From: Clostridium algidicarnis DSM 15099
GTDB lineage: Bacteria; Bacillota; Clostridia; Clostridiales; Clostridiaceae
NCBI RefSeq assembly: GCF_002934235.1
Contig: NZ_PTIS01000014.1
Coordinates: 17,653 to 81,652, forward strand
Direction of reading: 5' to 3'
Length of the DNA: 64,000 bases
The position numbers were made by a program, and so were the translations under genes. Positions 1 through 8,915 of the stretch are shown here, piece after piece. Under the pieces are notes generated by a model that saw nothing but the letters and a program-made list of their open reading frames with translations, ran no database searches and had not been told where the DNA came from. How positions within the stretch are numbered: position 1 is the first letter of the stretch; every line of letters begins with the position of its first letter.

Positions 1-1
1 G

Positions 2-796
2 TCCACAGTATTTCAGTCCTATGCCCTCTTCCCTCATCTAACGGTTATTGAAAATGTTATATACGGTCTTAAATTTAAGGGCTACAAGAGAAAAGACGCA
101 CTAAAAAAAGGTAATGAATATTTAGATCTAGTAGGTCTTTTAGAATATAAAACCCGTAAGATACATGAATTAAGTGGTGGTCAACAACAAAGAGTTGCAT
201 TAGCTCGTTCCTTAATAGTAAATCCAAAGGTATTATTATTAGACGAACCCTTAAGCAATTTAGATGCAAAGCTCAGGATACGTATGCGTGAAGAAATAAA
301 AGAGATTCAAAAAAAGTTCAATACTACCATGGTATTTGTAACCCATGATCAAGAAGAGGCATTAAATATGGCTGACAAAATAGCTGTAATGAATGAAGGA
401 CTTCTTCAACAAATAGGTACCCCTGAAGAAATATATAACAATCCTAAAAATGACTTTGTATTAAATTTCATAGGTACCGCCAACATTATTTATGAAAATG
501 GTATAAAAAAGTTTATAAGACCGGAAAATATAAGCATAATAAAAAGTATCAGTAGTAGTATTAGTAGTCAAAGCTCTACAAATAATGTAAACTCACCAAA
601 GGTGTTAGATTCTGTACAATCTATAGAAGCTGTAATTTTAAACAAAACTTTTTCTGGATCATTTTATATGTACACAGTTAAAACTAAAGATAACACCTTT
701 GAAGTAAAATCAGATACCCTAACATCTTATAACATAGGAGAAAGAGTTTATATAGAAATGCTAGAAATTGGTAGCACCCCAGAGGTGCTACCATAA
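2..796 (+). CDS. ABC transporter ATP-binding protein, PotA/FbpC type (5' end cut by window)
   Basis: The 3' part (264 residues) of an importer ATPase; the Walker A region lies outside the window. Visible are the Q-loop (FQSYALFPHLTVIENV), the signature LSGGQQQRVALARS, Walker B LLLDEPLSNLDAKLR and the switch histidine in VFVTHDQEEAL. DEPLSNLDAKLR followed by a C-terminal regulatory tail is typical of the spermidine/iron/phosphonate/molybdate group of importer ATPases; the substrate cannot be decided. The tail is short, with a serine-rich stretch. The last eight codons (GSTPEVLP) and the stop lie inside a dispersed palindromic repeat, so the present C-terminus was probably shaped by that repeat. 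The permease and binding-protein genes would lie to the left, outside the window. Confidence 0.9.
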   Translation, partial: STVFQSYALFPHLTVIENVIYGLKFKGYKRKDALKKGNEYLDLVGLLEYKTRKIHELSGGQQQRVALARSLIVNPKVLLLDEPLSNLDAKLRIRMREEIKEIQKKFNTTMVFVTHDQEEALNMADKIAVMNEGLLQQIGTPEEIYNNPKNDFVLNFIGTANIIYENGIKKFIRPENISIIKSISSSISSQSSTNNVNSPKVLDSVQSIEAVILNKTFSGSFYMYTVKTKDNTFEVKSDTLTSYNIGERVYIEMLEIGSTPEVLP

Positions 797-826
797 TATG
801 GGTGCACCTCTGGGGTGCATCCATAT
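770..826. repeat. Dispersed double-palindrome repeat, copy 1 (terminator-like)
   Basis: Two back-to-back palindromes (GTAGCACCCCAGAGGTGCTAC and TGCACCTCTGGGGTGCA) separated by about seven bases. The first overlaps the end of the ABC ATPase gene and supplies its stop region. It lies between two + strand genes and could end transcription of the first. It is one of six copies in the window. Confidence 0.8.
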
Positions 827-844
827 TAAGGGAGGTAATATAAT

Positions 845-1882
845 ATGAAACTTAATATGGCTATTTTAGGCTTTGGTAAGAGTGCTACTAGATATCACCT
901 GCCTTATATACTGCTTAGAAAAGATATAAATGTTAAATGGATTTACAATAGAAATAGGAAATTCGAACTTGAAAAAGACTATGAGAATTGCAATATAAGT
1001 TTTACCGATAATATATCTGATGTCTTAAATGATGATGATGTTAAACTCGTAACTATTTGTACTCCACCTAGCACACATTATAATCTTGCAAATCTTTGCC
1101 TTTTAAATAATAAAAATGTATTAGTAGAAAAGCCTTTTGCAACAACACTTAGTGAAACAAAGAAGTTACTTGATTTAGCTAATTCTAAAGGACTTACTAT
1201 AATGCCTTACCAAAATAGACGATTTGATTCTGACTTTTTGGTGTTAAAAAGTGTTATAGACCATGGTAATTTAGGAGATATTGTAGAGCTAGAATCACAT
1301 ATTGATTATTATAGACCTGAAGATACTAGTAATAATCTAGACTATTACAATGGAGCTGTTTTTAGTTTAGGTGTGCATATATTAGACCAAGCTATTTCCT
1401 TATTCGGTAGACCAGAAAAGGTATTTTATGATGTTAAATCCATAAGAAATCCCGCTAATGCTGATGATTATTATGAAATACAATTATTTTATAACACTTT
1501 CAAAGTTAAGTTAAAAACTAGTCATTTAGTAAAGCTTCCTTATTCTAGATTCACTATCCATGGTAAAAAAGGAAGCTTTATAAAAAGGTCAATAGATAGA
1601 CAAGAGGAATTCCTAAAAAAAGGTATCATGCCTGAAACGGAAGGCTTTGGATTGGATACACCGGATGACTATGGAATTATAGATTATATTAATGATACAG
1701 GGGAAGAAATAACTCAGTTTATTAAAACTTCAAGTGGAGATTATGGAAAAGTCTATGATAGCATTTATTCTACTATTATGGATCATAAGGAAAAACTAGT
1801 TAAGGATGATGAATTGCTAACAGTTATAGAAATTTTAGAGAAGGCTTTTAAGGGTGATAACCCAAAGATTATAACCCTTTAA
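845..1882 (+). CDS. Gfo/Idh/MocA family NAD(P)-dependent oxidoreductase
   Basis: A 345-residue protein with an N-terminal Rossmann fold (ILGFGKSA at 7-14), the EKP motif (residues 95-97) that marks this family, and GVHILDQAISLFG near residue 176 carrying the usual catalytic His and Asp. Length and layout resemble the YdgJ/IolW-type sugar or inositol dehydrogenases; the substrate is not evident. GGAGGT eight bases upstream supports the ATG start. It follows the ABC ATPase gene on the same strand, but a terminator-like repeat lies between them, so a shared transcript is uncertain. No sugar operon surrounds it. Confidence 0.85.
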   Translation: MKLNMAILGFGKSATRYHLPYILLRKDINVKWIYNRNRKFELEKDYENCNISFTDNISDVLNDDDVKLVTICTPPSTHYNLANLCLLNNKNVLVEKPFATTLSETKKLLDLANSKGLTIMPYQNRRFDSDFLVLKSVIDHGNLGDIVELESHIDYYRPEDTSNNLDYYNGAVFSLGVHILDQAISLFGRPEKVFYDVKSIRNPANADDYYEIQLFYNTFKVKLKTSHLVKLPYSRFTIHGKKGSFIKRSIDRQEEFLKKGIMPETEGFGLDTPDDYGIIDYINDTGEEITQFIKTSSGDYGKVYDSIYSTIMDHKEKLVKDDELLTVIEILEKAFKGDNPKIITL

Positions 1883-1905
1883 ATATTCAAGTATTTAATG
1901 ATAGT

Positions 1906-3075
1906 TTATTTAACAATAACCTTTGATCCAATAGGTACATTATCATATATCCATTTAGATTCCTCAACTTTTAATCTTATGCAACCATGAGAGGCTGGTT
2001 TCCCTAAAGTAGTATCTACTATATTTTTCTGTTCTTTATCAAAGGGTAGGGAGTGAAAAAGATAGTTTCCCTTAAATCCTACCCAGTATTTCCCCCCTTG
2101 ATCATACTTATCCGTATAAAACCAATCTCCCTTGTTTTGTACGGTAAAGGTTCCTTTAGGTGTTTCCTTTCCATTTATTCCTGTAGAGCATAAAAATTCT
2201 TTAGTAAGTGACCATTTGTTTTTACTACCCTTATATATGTAGGTCTTTTGCTCTTTTATATTTACAAGGATTAGATACTTAGTACCACTTGCTATATCAA
2301 AGGAATTTATATTCTGCTTTTCTGAAATCTCCTGTTTCTTAAATACAGCTTGAACTTGATCCTTCTCTTTTAGTAAAAGATATTTATCTTTTTCCTCTTC
2401 ATACTCTTTAACCTTATCTAGCAACTCTTTATCTTCTTTAAGTAATATTAGATTATCTTCAATTAAAGATATAGCCTTAGAGTAATATTTATCCTTTGCC
2501 AATTTATCAGCTTTATCTAAGGTGTCTTCTTTTATTGCTAAGTAGCACTTTCTTTTCATATCTAAAGCCTCTAAATATTCAGAGGAAAATGAGCTTACTT
2601 CATTAAGACTTTTCATAGCATCCACATAATCTTTATCATTAAATAAATTACTTGCCCTTTCAAAACTATCTTTTGAACTAGAAAATACGGGAAGGGATTC
2701 TTGTATTTCTATAACCTTAGAATTAACTACATCATATCTTTCAATTTCCCTTAATGTATATAATACATATTCTTTTGAAATATCATTGGTTTCATTATTT
2801 TCGTCTTCATTAGTCTCCAATTCTTCTATACAATTTAAGAAATAAGCCTTTAAATCCTTTTTAATTTTAATCTTTTTTACCATATTAAAATTACCTTTAT
2901 TTAAGATAATTGAACTCGCTTTTATGTAATCTTTACTGTCAAAGGCCTCCTTAAAGCTTGACAGATCCTTATTATAAAAATTTAAACAAAGAGTAGCATA
3001 TGACAAAATAATTAAAGTTAAAATTATGATGATTAAATTTCTAATTAATTTTCTACCATTAAAATATTTAAGCAT
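1906..3075 (-). CDS. L,D-transpeptidase (YkuD domain), membrane-anchored
   Basis: Cell-wall enzyme expected to form or exchange 3-3 peptidoglycan cross-links. One N-terminal membrane segment (about residues 12-32) is followed by a long charged, helix-rich extracellular region (about 40-250), probably coiled-coil or TPR-like, then a C-terminal YkuD domain with the catalytic signature ASHGCIRL (Cys at about 365). I start it at the ATG at 3075, which has AAAGGAG six bases upstream; a GTG ten codons earlier lacks a ribosome site. It is convergent with the oxidoreductase gene and lies downstream of dut, from which a repeat hairpin separates it. Confidence 0.88.
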   Translation of the reverse strand: MLKYFNGRKLIRNLIIIILTLIILSYATLCLNFYNKDLSSFKEAFDSKDYIKASSIILNKGNFNMVKKIKIKKDLKAYFLNCIEELETNEDENNETNDISKEYVLYTLREIERYDVVNSKVIEIQESLPVFSSSKDSFERASNLFNDKDYVDAMKSLNEVSSFSSEYLEALDMKRKCYLAIKEDTLDKADKLAKDKYYSKAISLIEDNLILLKEDKELLDKVKEYEEEKDKYLLLKEKDQVQAVFKKQEISEKQNINSFDIASGTKYLILVNIKEQKTYIYKGSKNKWSLTKEFLCSTGINGKETPKGTFTVQNKGDWFYTDKYDQGGKYWVGFKGNYLFHSLPFDKEQKNIVDTTLGKPASHGCIRLKVEESKWIYDNVPIGSKVIVK

Positions 3076-3173
3076 ACTTAGCTCCTTTCTTAAATTTGTA
3101 CTCACCCATTAATTCATCTTTTAATTATTGACACAATTATAGAAATCTAATCACCTATATATTTCAATAAAAT

Positions 3174-3228
3174 GGGAGCACCTCTGGGGTGCTGACAGTA
3201 AGTGTCAGTACCCCAGAGGTGCTCCCAA
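3174..3228. repeat. Dispersed double-palindrome repeat, copy 2 (terminator-like)
   Basis: Left arm GGGAGCACCTCTGGGGTGCT and right arm AGTACCCCAGAGGTGCTCCC are inverted copies, giving a hairpin of about 20 bp with a short loop (GACAGTAAGTGTC, itself a small palindrome). It lies just after dut (minus strand) and before the L,D-transpeptidase gene, as expected for a terminator of dut. Confidence 0.8.
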
Positions 3229-3264
3229 TATATTCCATTCAATATATTCCATTAAGTTATAACT

Positions 3265-3702
3265 TTATGAAAGTCCGCTTGACCCAAAGCCACCTTGTCC
3301 TCTTTCACTTTCGGTGGTTAATTCAGTTACTTCTTCCACATTCACTAAAATGGTTGGCTTTATTACCATTTGAGCTATTTTCATAGCCTTTTCTACCTTA
3401 AATGTTTCTTTACCATGATTAATTAAGATTATTGCTATTTCCCCTCTATATCCTTCATCAATAGTTCCTGGGGTGTTTAGTACTGTAATTCCGTTTTTCA
3501 AAGCAAGTCCACTTCTTGGTCTGATTTGTGCTTCTGTATTTTCAGGAAGTTCTATTATTATCCCAGTATGTATTAACTTAGATTCACCAGGTTTTATCTC
3601 CATCTCTTCTACAGAAAATAAGTCTAATCCAGCATCACCTTTATGAGCTGACACTGGAAGTCTTGCTTCTTTGTGTATTAATTTAACCTTTAAATTGTAC
3701 AT
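3265..3702 (-). CDS. dut: dUTP diphosphatase (dUTPase, trimeric type)
   Basis: Hydrolyses dUTP to dUMP and pyrophosphate, keeping uracil out of DNA and feeding thymidylate synthesis. All five trimeric dUTPase motifs are visible in order: DAGLDL (residues 24-29), RPRSGLAL, the uracil-binding [16 protein letters not shown], and the C-terminal [10 protein letters not shown] that closes over the substrate. At 145 residues it has normal length. The ATG has a weak ribosome site (AAAGAGG). It appears monocistronic, followed by a repeat hairpin. Confidence 0.96.
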   Translation of the reverse strand: MYNLKVKLIHKEARLPVSAHKGDAGLDLFSVEEMEIKPGESKLIHTGIIIELPENTEAQIRPRSGLALKNGITVLNTPGTIDEGYRGEIAIILINHGKETFKVEKAMKIAQMVIKPTILVNVEEVTELTTESERGQGGFGSSGLS

Positions 3703-3768
3703 CTATAAATACCTCTTTCAATTTTAAGCATGCTACACTATTATTTTTTTAATTATTTTTTAGATATA

Positions 3769-4167
3769 TTAATTAACCTTTTTCAACTGGATTTCTTCAC
3801 TTTTGTCTTCCCAGTTTATTGTAAGTGTTAAATTATCTTCATCAATATTTTCATGAAAATACTGTTCTAATTTTTTGGTATTTTTAAATATTACACTAAA
3901 AGCCTTTAAACTTTCAGAGTAATCTGAGCTTCCACTAAAATCATAGCCCGATAAATTTTCCGAATTAAATTTTATACTTTTAGGTATGGTGTTATTATCT
4001 TTATATTGTATTAATAATTTGTTATCTGTCTCTTTATTAAGCTCTAAACTGCCTATAAAGTTTTCACTTTTCCCTTCATATCTAATTTTATTTGTATTTG
4101 CAGCAACACATCCTGATAGAACAAAAATACTTAAAAACATAAAAATAATGCCTACTGTCCTTTTCAA
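3769..4167 (-). CDS. Predicted lipoprotein, unknown function
   Basis: A 132-residue protein with a lipoprotein signal: basic start MKRT, a hydrophobic core and lipobox LSGC with the lipidated Cys at residue 20. The rest is small, charged and probably beta-rich (NWEDKSEEIQLKK at the end), with no family I recognise. AGGAGG-type ribosome site before the ATG. It is probably anchored to the outer face of the membrane. Confidence 0.7.
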   Translation of the reverse strand: MKRTVGIIFMFLSIFVLSGCVAANTNKIRYEGKSENFIGSLELNKETDNKLLIQYKDNNTIPKSIKFNSENLSGYDFSGSSDYSESLKAFSVIFKNTKKLEQYFHENIDEDNLTLTINWEDKSEEIQLKKVN

Positions 4168-4740
4168 AATAACACCTCCTTAAAAATTTTTTCCTATAAT
4201 TATAGCATATCATATCTGGCAATTAAATTGTACAAAAAGTTCATTAAAAATTCAATTTTCACAAAAAACTTTTAAATGAATTATGCTACAAATAAATAAA
4301 GCTTTGTCATAATAAAAGTCTAGATTCTATCATCTGAATCTTTATGATTTTTTATTATTTTTATAAATTCATACCTTTCCATTATTAAACTACGGTTTCT
4401 AATCCTAAGCTTTTTTAAAATACTAACTGTGTTAAAATATATGTATTGATGTATTTATATACTGATATATTAAATATGATAAGCTTATGACTTAAACCCT
4501 TTCTTTAAAATAAATTTAAGCATCTAAATAAATTTTACTTAACTTTGTTGATTATCTTTATTAAAATCTGTCAATAATTAAAAGAGTTTCATTGTGATTA
4601 TTAAATTACCTAAACAATATTTCTCTTAATATAAGTTAGCGCTTGATTGGTTCATAAAGAATGTGGTGATAAATGCCTATAAGTTCCTATTAATATAAGT
4701 TATTGCTTAAGCTAAATATAAATTAAAATGAGGCGTGTAA
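4168..4740. other. Intergenic region upstream of recQ
   Basis: 573 AT-rich bases between divergent genes. I see no supported coding region or RNA gene. A short direct repeat, TTAATATAAGTTA followed by a GCTT-containing tail, occurs at about 4627 and 4688 and may belong to the recQ promoter region. Confidence 0.5.
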
Positions 4741-6879
4741 ATGTATAAAAATGAAACATTAAATTTATTAAAAACCTACTTTGGTTATGAAAATTTTAAA
4801 AAGGGCCAAGGCGAGGCCATAGATAGTATCATAAATGGGAAAGATAGCTTTGTTGTTATGCCTACGGGAGCTGGTAAGTCCTTATGTTATCAGATACCAG
4901 CCTTAGTTTTAGACGGAATAACCTTGGTTATATCCCCTTTGATTTCACTTATGAAAGACCAAGTTGATGGACTTAATAGTTTAGGCATTGGGGCTACCTA
5001 CATAAATAGCACCCTGTCTAAAGCCCAGGTAGAAGAAAGAGTTTTAGATATATCTAAAGACAAATATAAATTAGTCTATCTCGCACCAGAAGGCCTTGAT
5101 AATATTAATTACCTTTTTAGAAATATAGATATAAAAATACCCTTAATTGCTGTAGATGAAGCTCACTGCGTATCAAAGTGGGGTCATGACTTTAGACCAA
5201 GTTATAGAAATGTTAATAGTTTTATAAGTACAATTAACCCAAGACCTACAGTACTTGCATGTACAGCTACTGCAACAGACCTAGTTCAAAAAGATGTAAT
5301 AAGCTTATTAGATTTACATGATCCTAATATGTTTTTTACCGGTTTTGATAGACCTAATTTAAACTTCAAAGTATTCAGGGGTGAAAATAAGGAAACCTTT
5401 ATTTTAAACTATCTATCTAATAAAAGAGATGAAAGTGGAATAATCTACACATCTACAAGAAAAGAAACAGAGCAATTATATAATTTACTGAATAAAAATG
5501 GATACAAGACAGGTATGTATCATGCTGGTTTATCTGAAAATATTAGAAAAGAAATGCAAGAAAGCTTTATGTATGAAAACTTAAATTTAATGATAGCCAC
5601 CAATGCCTTTGGTATGGGTATAGATAAATCTAATGTACGTTTTGTAATACATTATTCTATTCCAAAAAACTTAGAGGCCTATTACCAAGAAGCTGGTCGT
5701 GCTGGTCGTGACGGTGAGCCTAGTGAGTGTGTACTTTTATTTAACAACAAAGACATACAAACTCAAAAGTACTTTATAGACACCTCTCCTATGGATGAGG
5801 ATAAAAAGTTTCAAGATTATAATAACCTTAGAACAATGGTTGACTACTCTTACACTCAAAAGTGTCTTAGACAATTTATATTAGAATACTTTGGTGAAAA
5901 GGATGTCCCTGATAGTTGCAATAATTGCAGCAGTTGTACTAATGAAATTGAATTAAAGGATATAACTACAGAAGCTCAAATGATTTTTTCTTGTGTATAT
6001 AGAGCAGGCGAACGTTATGGAGTTAATCTTATTATAGATATATTAAAAGGATCTCAAAATCAAAAAGTATTAAGATTTGGTTTAGATAAACTATCTACCT
6101 ATGGACTTATGAAAAAATATGACAGGAAGTTTTTAGATGAAGTTATAAATAAGTTAATAGCTGATGGATACCTTCTTATGACTAGTGAGCAGTATCCATT
6201 ATTAAAATTAACCTCTAAATCAAAACTAGCATTAAAAAATAAAGAAAGTATATCCATTCAAATAGTAAAATTAGAAAAGTCTGTAGAAAAGGATGATACA
6301 CTATTTGAGTTATTAAGAGCTTTAAGAAAATCCATATCAGTAGAGCTTAGTATTCCGCCTTATGTAGTATTCCCAGACTTCACCTTAAAGGAACTAAGTT
6401 CAAAACTACCATTAACTGAGGCTGAATTTGGGGAAATTAAAGGTGTTGGTAAGACCAAGCTTGAAAAGTATGGTGATAGGTTCTTAAATTTAATAAAAGA
6501 ATATGTGGAAGAAAATCAAATAGTTCGAGATAATACAACCGTTTCATCACAAATAACTTCTAACACTGTAATCATAAAAGATAAGGCTAAAAGTCATCAC
6601 GAAAGTTACAATCTATATAAAGAAGGACTTAACTTAAATGATATTGCCGCTACAAGAAACTTAAGCTCTGTAACTATTCAAAAACATATTATGGATTGCT
6701 TTTTAGAAGGCATGGACGTGGACCTAGATGATTTTATACCAAAGGACAGCGAAGGATATATATTAGAAGCCATAAACAAAGTAGGTGCTGAAAAGTTAAA
6801 ACCAATTAAGGATGAGCTCTCCCCTGACATAGATTATATGGCTATAAAAGCAGTTATTTTAAAGCATAAAATGGCTTAG
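4741..6879 (+). CDS. recQ: RecQ family ATP-dependent DNA helicase
   Basis: 3'-5' superfamily 2 helicase for recombination and replication-fork repair. Seen: Walker A MPTGAGKS (40-47), DEAH box in AVDEAHCVSKWGHDFRPSYR (about 136-155; the aromatic loop region of RecQ), motif V/VI including QEAGRAGRDG, a four-cysteine zinc site ending CNNCSSC, a winged-helix (RQC) region, an HRDC-like segment (ELSSKLPLTEAEFGEIKGVG) and a C-terminal helix-turn-helix extension (LNLNDIAATRNLSSVTIQKH). At 712 residues it matches the long Firmicute RecQ form. Only a weak GAGG precedes the ATG. It is monocistronic. Confidence 0.95.
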   Translation: MYKNETLNLLKTYFGYENFKKGQGEAIDSIINGKDSFVVMPTGAGKSLCYQIPALVLDGITLVISPLISLMKDQVDGLNSLGIGATYINSTLSKAQVEERVLDISKDKYKLVYLAPEGLDNINYLFRNIDIKIPLIAVDEAHCVSKWGHDFRPSYRNVNSFISTINPRPTVLACTATATDLVQKDVISLLDLHDPNMFFTGFDRPNLNFKVFRGENKETFILNYLSNKRDESGIIYTSTRKETEQLYNLLNKNGYKTGMYHAGLSENIRKEMQESFMYENLNLMIATNAFGMGIDKSNVRFVIHYSIPKNLEAYYQEAGRAGRDGEPSECVLLFNNKDIQTQKYFIDTSPMDEDKKFQDYNNLRTMVDYSYTQKCLRQFILEYFGEKDVPDSCNNCSSCTNEIELKDITTEAQMIFSCVYRAGERYGVNLIIDILKGSQNQKVLRFGLDKLSTYGLMKKYDRKFLDEVINKLIADGYLLMTSEQYPLLKLTSKSKLALKNKESISIQIVKLEKSVEKDDTLFELLRALRKSISVELSIPPYVVFPDFTLKELSSKLPLTEAEFGEIKGVGKTKLEKYGDRFLNLIKEYVEENQIVRDNTTVSSQITSNTVIIKDKAKSHHESYNLYKEGLNLNDIAATRNLSSVTIQKHIMDCFLEGMDVDLDDFIPKDSEGYILEAINKVGAEKLKPIKDELSPDIDYMAIKAVILKHKMA

Positions 6880-6982
6880 CTCTCTAGTTAATGTACATGC
6901 TATCTTAAAAGAAATAAATTCAAAAGTTTAAGAATAATATTAAAGCTATATCTAAACATACTACTATTATATTGAATTCAAC

Positions 6983-7018
6983 AAAAGACCTGATAATTAA
7001 ATGTCAGGTCTTTTTTAT
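6983..7018. terminator. Intrinsic terminator between recQ and the first signalling module
   Basis: Stem AAAAGACCTGA / TCAGGTCTTTT with an eight-to-ten-base loop, followed by TTTTTT on the + strand; the minus strand also runs into a short T tract. It probably serves recQ and the convergent peptide gene. Confidence 0.8.
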
Positions 7019-7028
7019 TATGCTAAAC

Positions 7029-7172
7029 TTAAATGTTTATGTTATATTCTATTACTGCCATCTCAGGTTCTGGGGGCTCTCCTGCTCTAGTAACCGGTAT
7101 AATAGCGCTAGTTATAATTATAGTTCCTAAAATAAGGGTTAGAATAGATTTAGTTAATACATTTTTCTTCAT
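7029..7172 (-). CDS. Short exported pro-peptide, likely quorum-sensing signal of the adjacent TPR regulator
   Basis: A 47-residue peptide with a strong ribosome site (GGGAGGT, spacing six). It starts MKKN, has a hydrophobic segment (about residues 5-26), and then a short hydrophilic tail with REAG-like cleavage context (TRAGEPPEPEM) ending IEYNINI. The gene starts 57 bases after the stop of the XRE-TPR regulator on the same strand and is followed by a terminator. That is the usual order in RRNPP systems (receptor, then pro-peptide). A second regulator-peptide pair 1.8 kb away has a peptide with the same tail, PEMAxIEYNINI. The mature signal is inferred to come from the C-terminus. Confidence 0.75.
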   Translation of the reverse strand: MKKNVLTKSILTLILGTIIITSAIIPVTRAGEPPEPEMAVIEYNINI

Positions 7173-7229
7173 AATACTACCTCCCATAACATATTATTTT
7201 ATATTAATAAAGAAGCTTCTATTATAATA

Positions 7230-8540
7230 TTACAATATATTTGAAATTAAGTCAATACTTTCATTGATTTTATCCATATATTCACCTACAACTTCATAAT
7301 TTTTCAAATTAATCTCAAGCTTTATAAGCCCACTTAACCCGTATATTCTTTCTTTTGTGTTCTTATTAATTTCAGCAGAATACAAAATACATCTATATGT
7401 TTTTCTTAACTTAATATAATCTTTTTGTTTCTTATAAATATCCTCTAAATATTTATATCCTTTATTTAAGTATTCATAATCATTGTACTCATTGCATAAA
7501 TTTAAACCCTCATTAATTATATCTATAGCCTCATTGTATTCTTTTAAATCTATGTATACAATGGATTTCTCTATAAGAGTATGCGATAAACGAGACCTAT
7601 CGTGTATACTTCTTAACTCTTGAGATTTACTAAAATATACTTTGCTTTCCTTGTATTCTTTATTTTTAAATAAAGCTACTGCTAAGTTATTATATATATT
7701 CCCTAAGATAATATTATTTTCTATATTTAAATTATCTTTTAAATCCCTATATATCTCTATGGATTTATTATAATCATCTATATCTTCATAACAAAGCGCT
7801 TCAATTATTCTTATTTTTATAAATATATTCTTTTCATCCTTAATATCTTTTCTTTCTTTAGCTTCTTTTATATACTGTAATGCTTTGTATACATTTTTCA
7901 TATTAGAATACACTAAGGACATGTTATATAAGATTTTGTTATAGATTTTGTAATCATTCATGATATGAGATAATTCAATAGACTTATTAAAATAATATAT
8001 GGCTTCATTATATTGTAATAACCTTAGTTTACATATACCCATATTATTTAAAATCAAAATCTTATATTCCATGATATTTTTTTGATCTATTATTTCCATG
8101 GCCTTATCATAATTTATAAACGCCTCAACAGCCTTAGCTTCATTTAAAAGTTTATCTCCAATCTTTTTATATACCATAATCATTACATTGTATATTTCAT
8201 ACTTGTTACAAATCCTTAAAATATCTAAATATTCTTCCATAGTAGAAGATTTCTCTAGTGACAATTTACAATACATTTCAGCATCTTCTTTAATGGTCCT
8301 TGAAAGATATTCTTCGTCAAAGCTTAAATCCATATCTATAGATTTAATTTTTGCATATTCTATTATATTTTGCATAAAACAAATAGCTGTAGCTTTACTG
8401 AAATGACGTTTTTCTTTTTCTACCATGCAAATAAACTCTCTTGTGACGCCTTCAATAACTAGATCTTTTTGAGTTAAATTTAGCTCAGTTCTCAAGTTTT
8501 TAAGCTTTTGTCCTTGACTTAGAAGTTTCAATGATATCAT
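7230..8540 (-). CDS. XRE-family HTH / TPR regulator, RRNPP-type (module 1)
   Basis: A 436-residue cytoplasmic regulator. Residues about 8-65 form a Cro/C1-type HTH (SQGQKLKNLRTELNLTQKDL, then GVTREFICMVEKEKRHFS). The rest is tandem TPR helices, with repeated AxxYYxKAxE-type units such as AFINYDKAMEI and YNEAIYYFNKSIEL. This is the architecture of PlcR/NprR/Rgg-like receptors that bind imported peptides, and it is followed by a pro-peptide gene. The ATG directly abuts GGAAGG, too close to be used; a TTG at 8531 with nine-base spacing is the likelier start, and the same arrangement is kept in the paralogue. It is nearly identical to the paralogue over the N-terminal two thirds and more diverged near the C-terminus. 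Confidence 0.88.
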   Translation of the reverse strand: MISLKLLSQGQKLKNLRTELNLTQKDLVIEGVTREFICMVEKEKRHFSKATAICFMQNIIEYAKIKSIDMDLSFDEEYLSRTIKEDAEMYCKLSLEKSSTMEEYLDILRICNKYEIYNVMIMVYKKIGDKLLNEAKAVEAFINYDKAMEIIDQKNIMEYKILILNNMGICKLRLLQYNEAIYYFNKSIELSHIMNDYKIYNKILYNMSLVYSNMKNVYKALQYIKEAKERKDIKDEKNIFIKIRIIEALCYEDIDDYNKSIEIYRDLKDNLNIENNIILGNIYNNLAVALFKNKEYKESKVYFSKSQELRSIHDRSRLSHTLIEKSIVYIDLKEYNEAIDIINEGLNLCNEYNDYEYLNKGYKYLEDIYKKQKDYIKLRKTYRCILYSAEINKNTKERIYGLSGLIKLEINLKNYEVVGEYMDKINESIDLISNIL

Positions 8541-8657
8541 CCTTCCATCAATGAAGTTTTAGAGTATAAATATTTTTTAATACTCTCATCCATTATAATA
8601 CATATTATCATATTACATCATATTATTCAAAATATTATTGAAATAGTTCTATATTTA

Positions 8658-8804
8658 TCAAGTGATTCTTAGACTCAGGTGGAGTTTGCTTATAAGGAAT
8701 ACATCTCTCAATCTGAGTCTTAGAAGAACTTATCCAGGGCGTAGCAGCCGCCATCCCCCCCTTGAAGAGGAGAGGGGTGTTACGAATGGTAGCCATCGGA
8801 TAAA
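8658..8804 (+). repeat. ~146-bp structured dispersed element, copy A (full length)
   Basis: Begins TCAAGTGATTCTTAGACTCA and ends GGTAGCCATCGGATAA. A first hairpin pairs AGACTCAG with CTGAGTCT around GGAGTTTGCTTATAAGGAAT. A second domain is closed by ACTTATCC/GGATAA and contains GGCGTAGCAGCC and a CCTTGAAGAGG stem. On the + strand it is followed about 50 bases later by a strong terminator. The family is unidentified; it may be a small RNA or a non-autonomous element. Other copies are near 26.5, 40.6, 43.4 and 53.3 kb. Confidence 0.75.
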
Positions 8805-8852
8805 CTAAATTTTATCTTATATAACTAATGTATGTATAACTAAGCTTTACTT

Positions 8853-8904
8853 TAAAAGAGACTATTAAGATGATTGTTATATCATTTTAATAGTCTCTTT
8901 TTCA
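8853..8904. terminator. Bidirectional intrinsic terminator
   Basis: Long stem AAAAGAGACTATTA / TAATAGTCTCTTTTT around an AT-rich loop, with a T tract on the + strand and a shorter one on the minus strand. It separates the second peptide gene (minus) from structured element A (plus). Confidence 0.85.
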
Positions 8905-8915
8905 TTATGCTAAGT

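Noticed and set aside
7033..7227. + strand frame opposite the first pro-peptide gene
   Set aside because: No ribosome site; it is the mirror of the minus-strand peptide gene, which has a perfect one. The same holds for the + strand frame at 8926-9192.
8658..8804. Known riboswitch (c-di-GMP, M-box, T-box) for the structured element, because of GGTAGCCATCGG and GGTGG motifs
   Set aside because: The conserved cores of those classes are not present in order, and copies lie beside unrelated genes.
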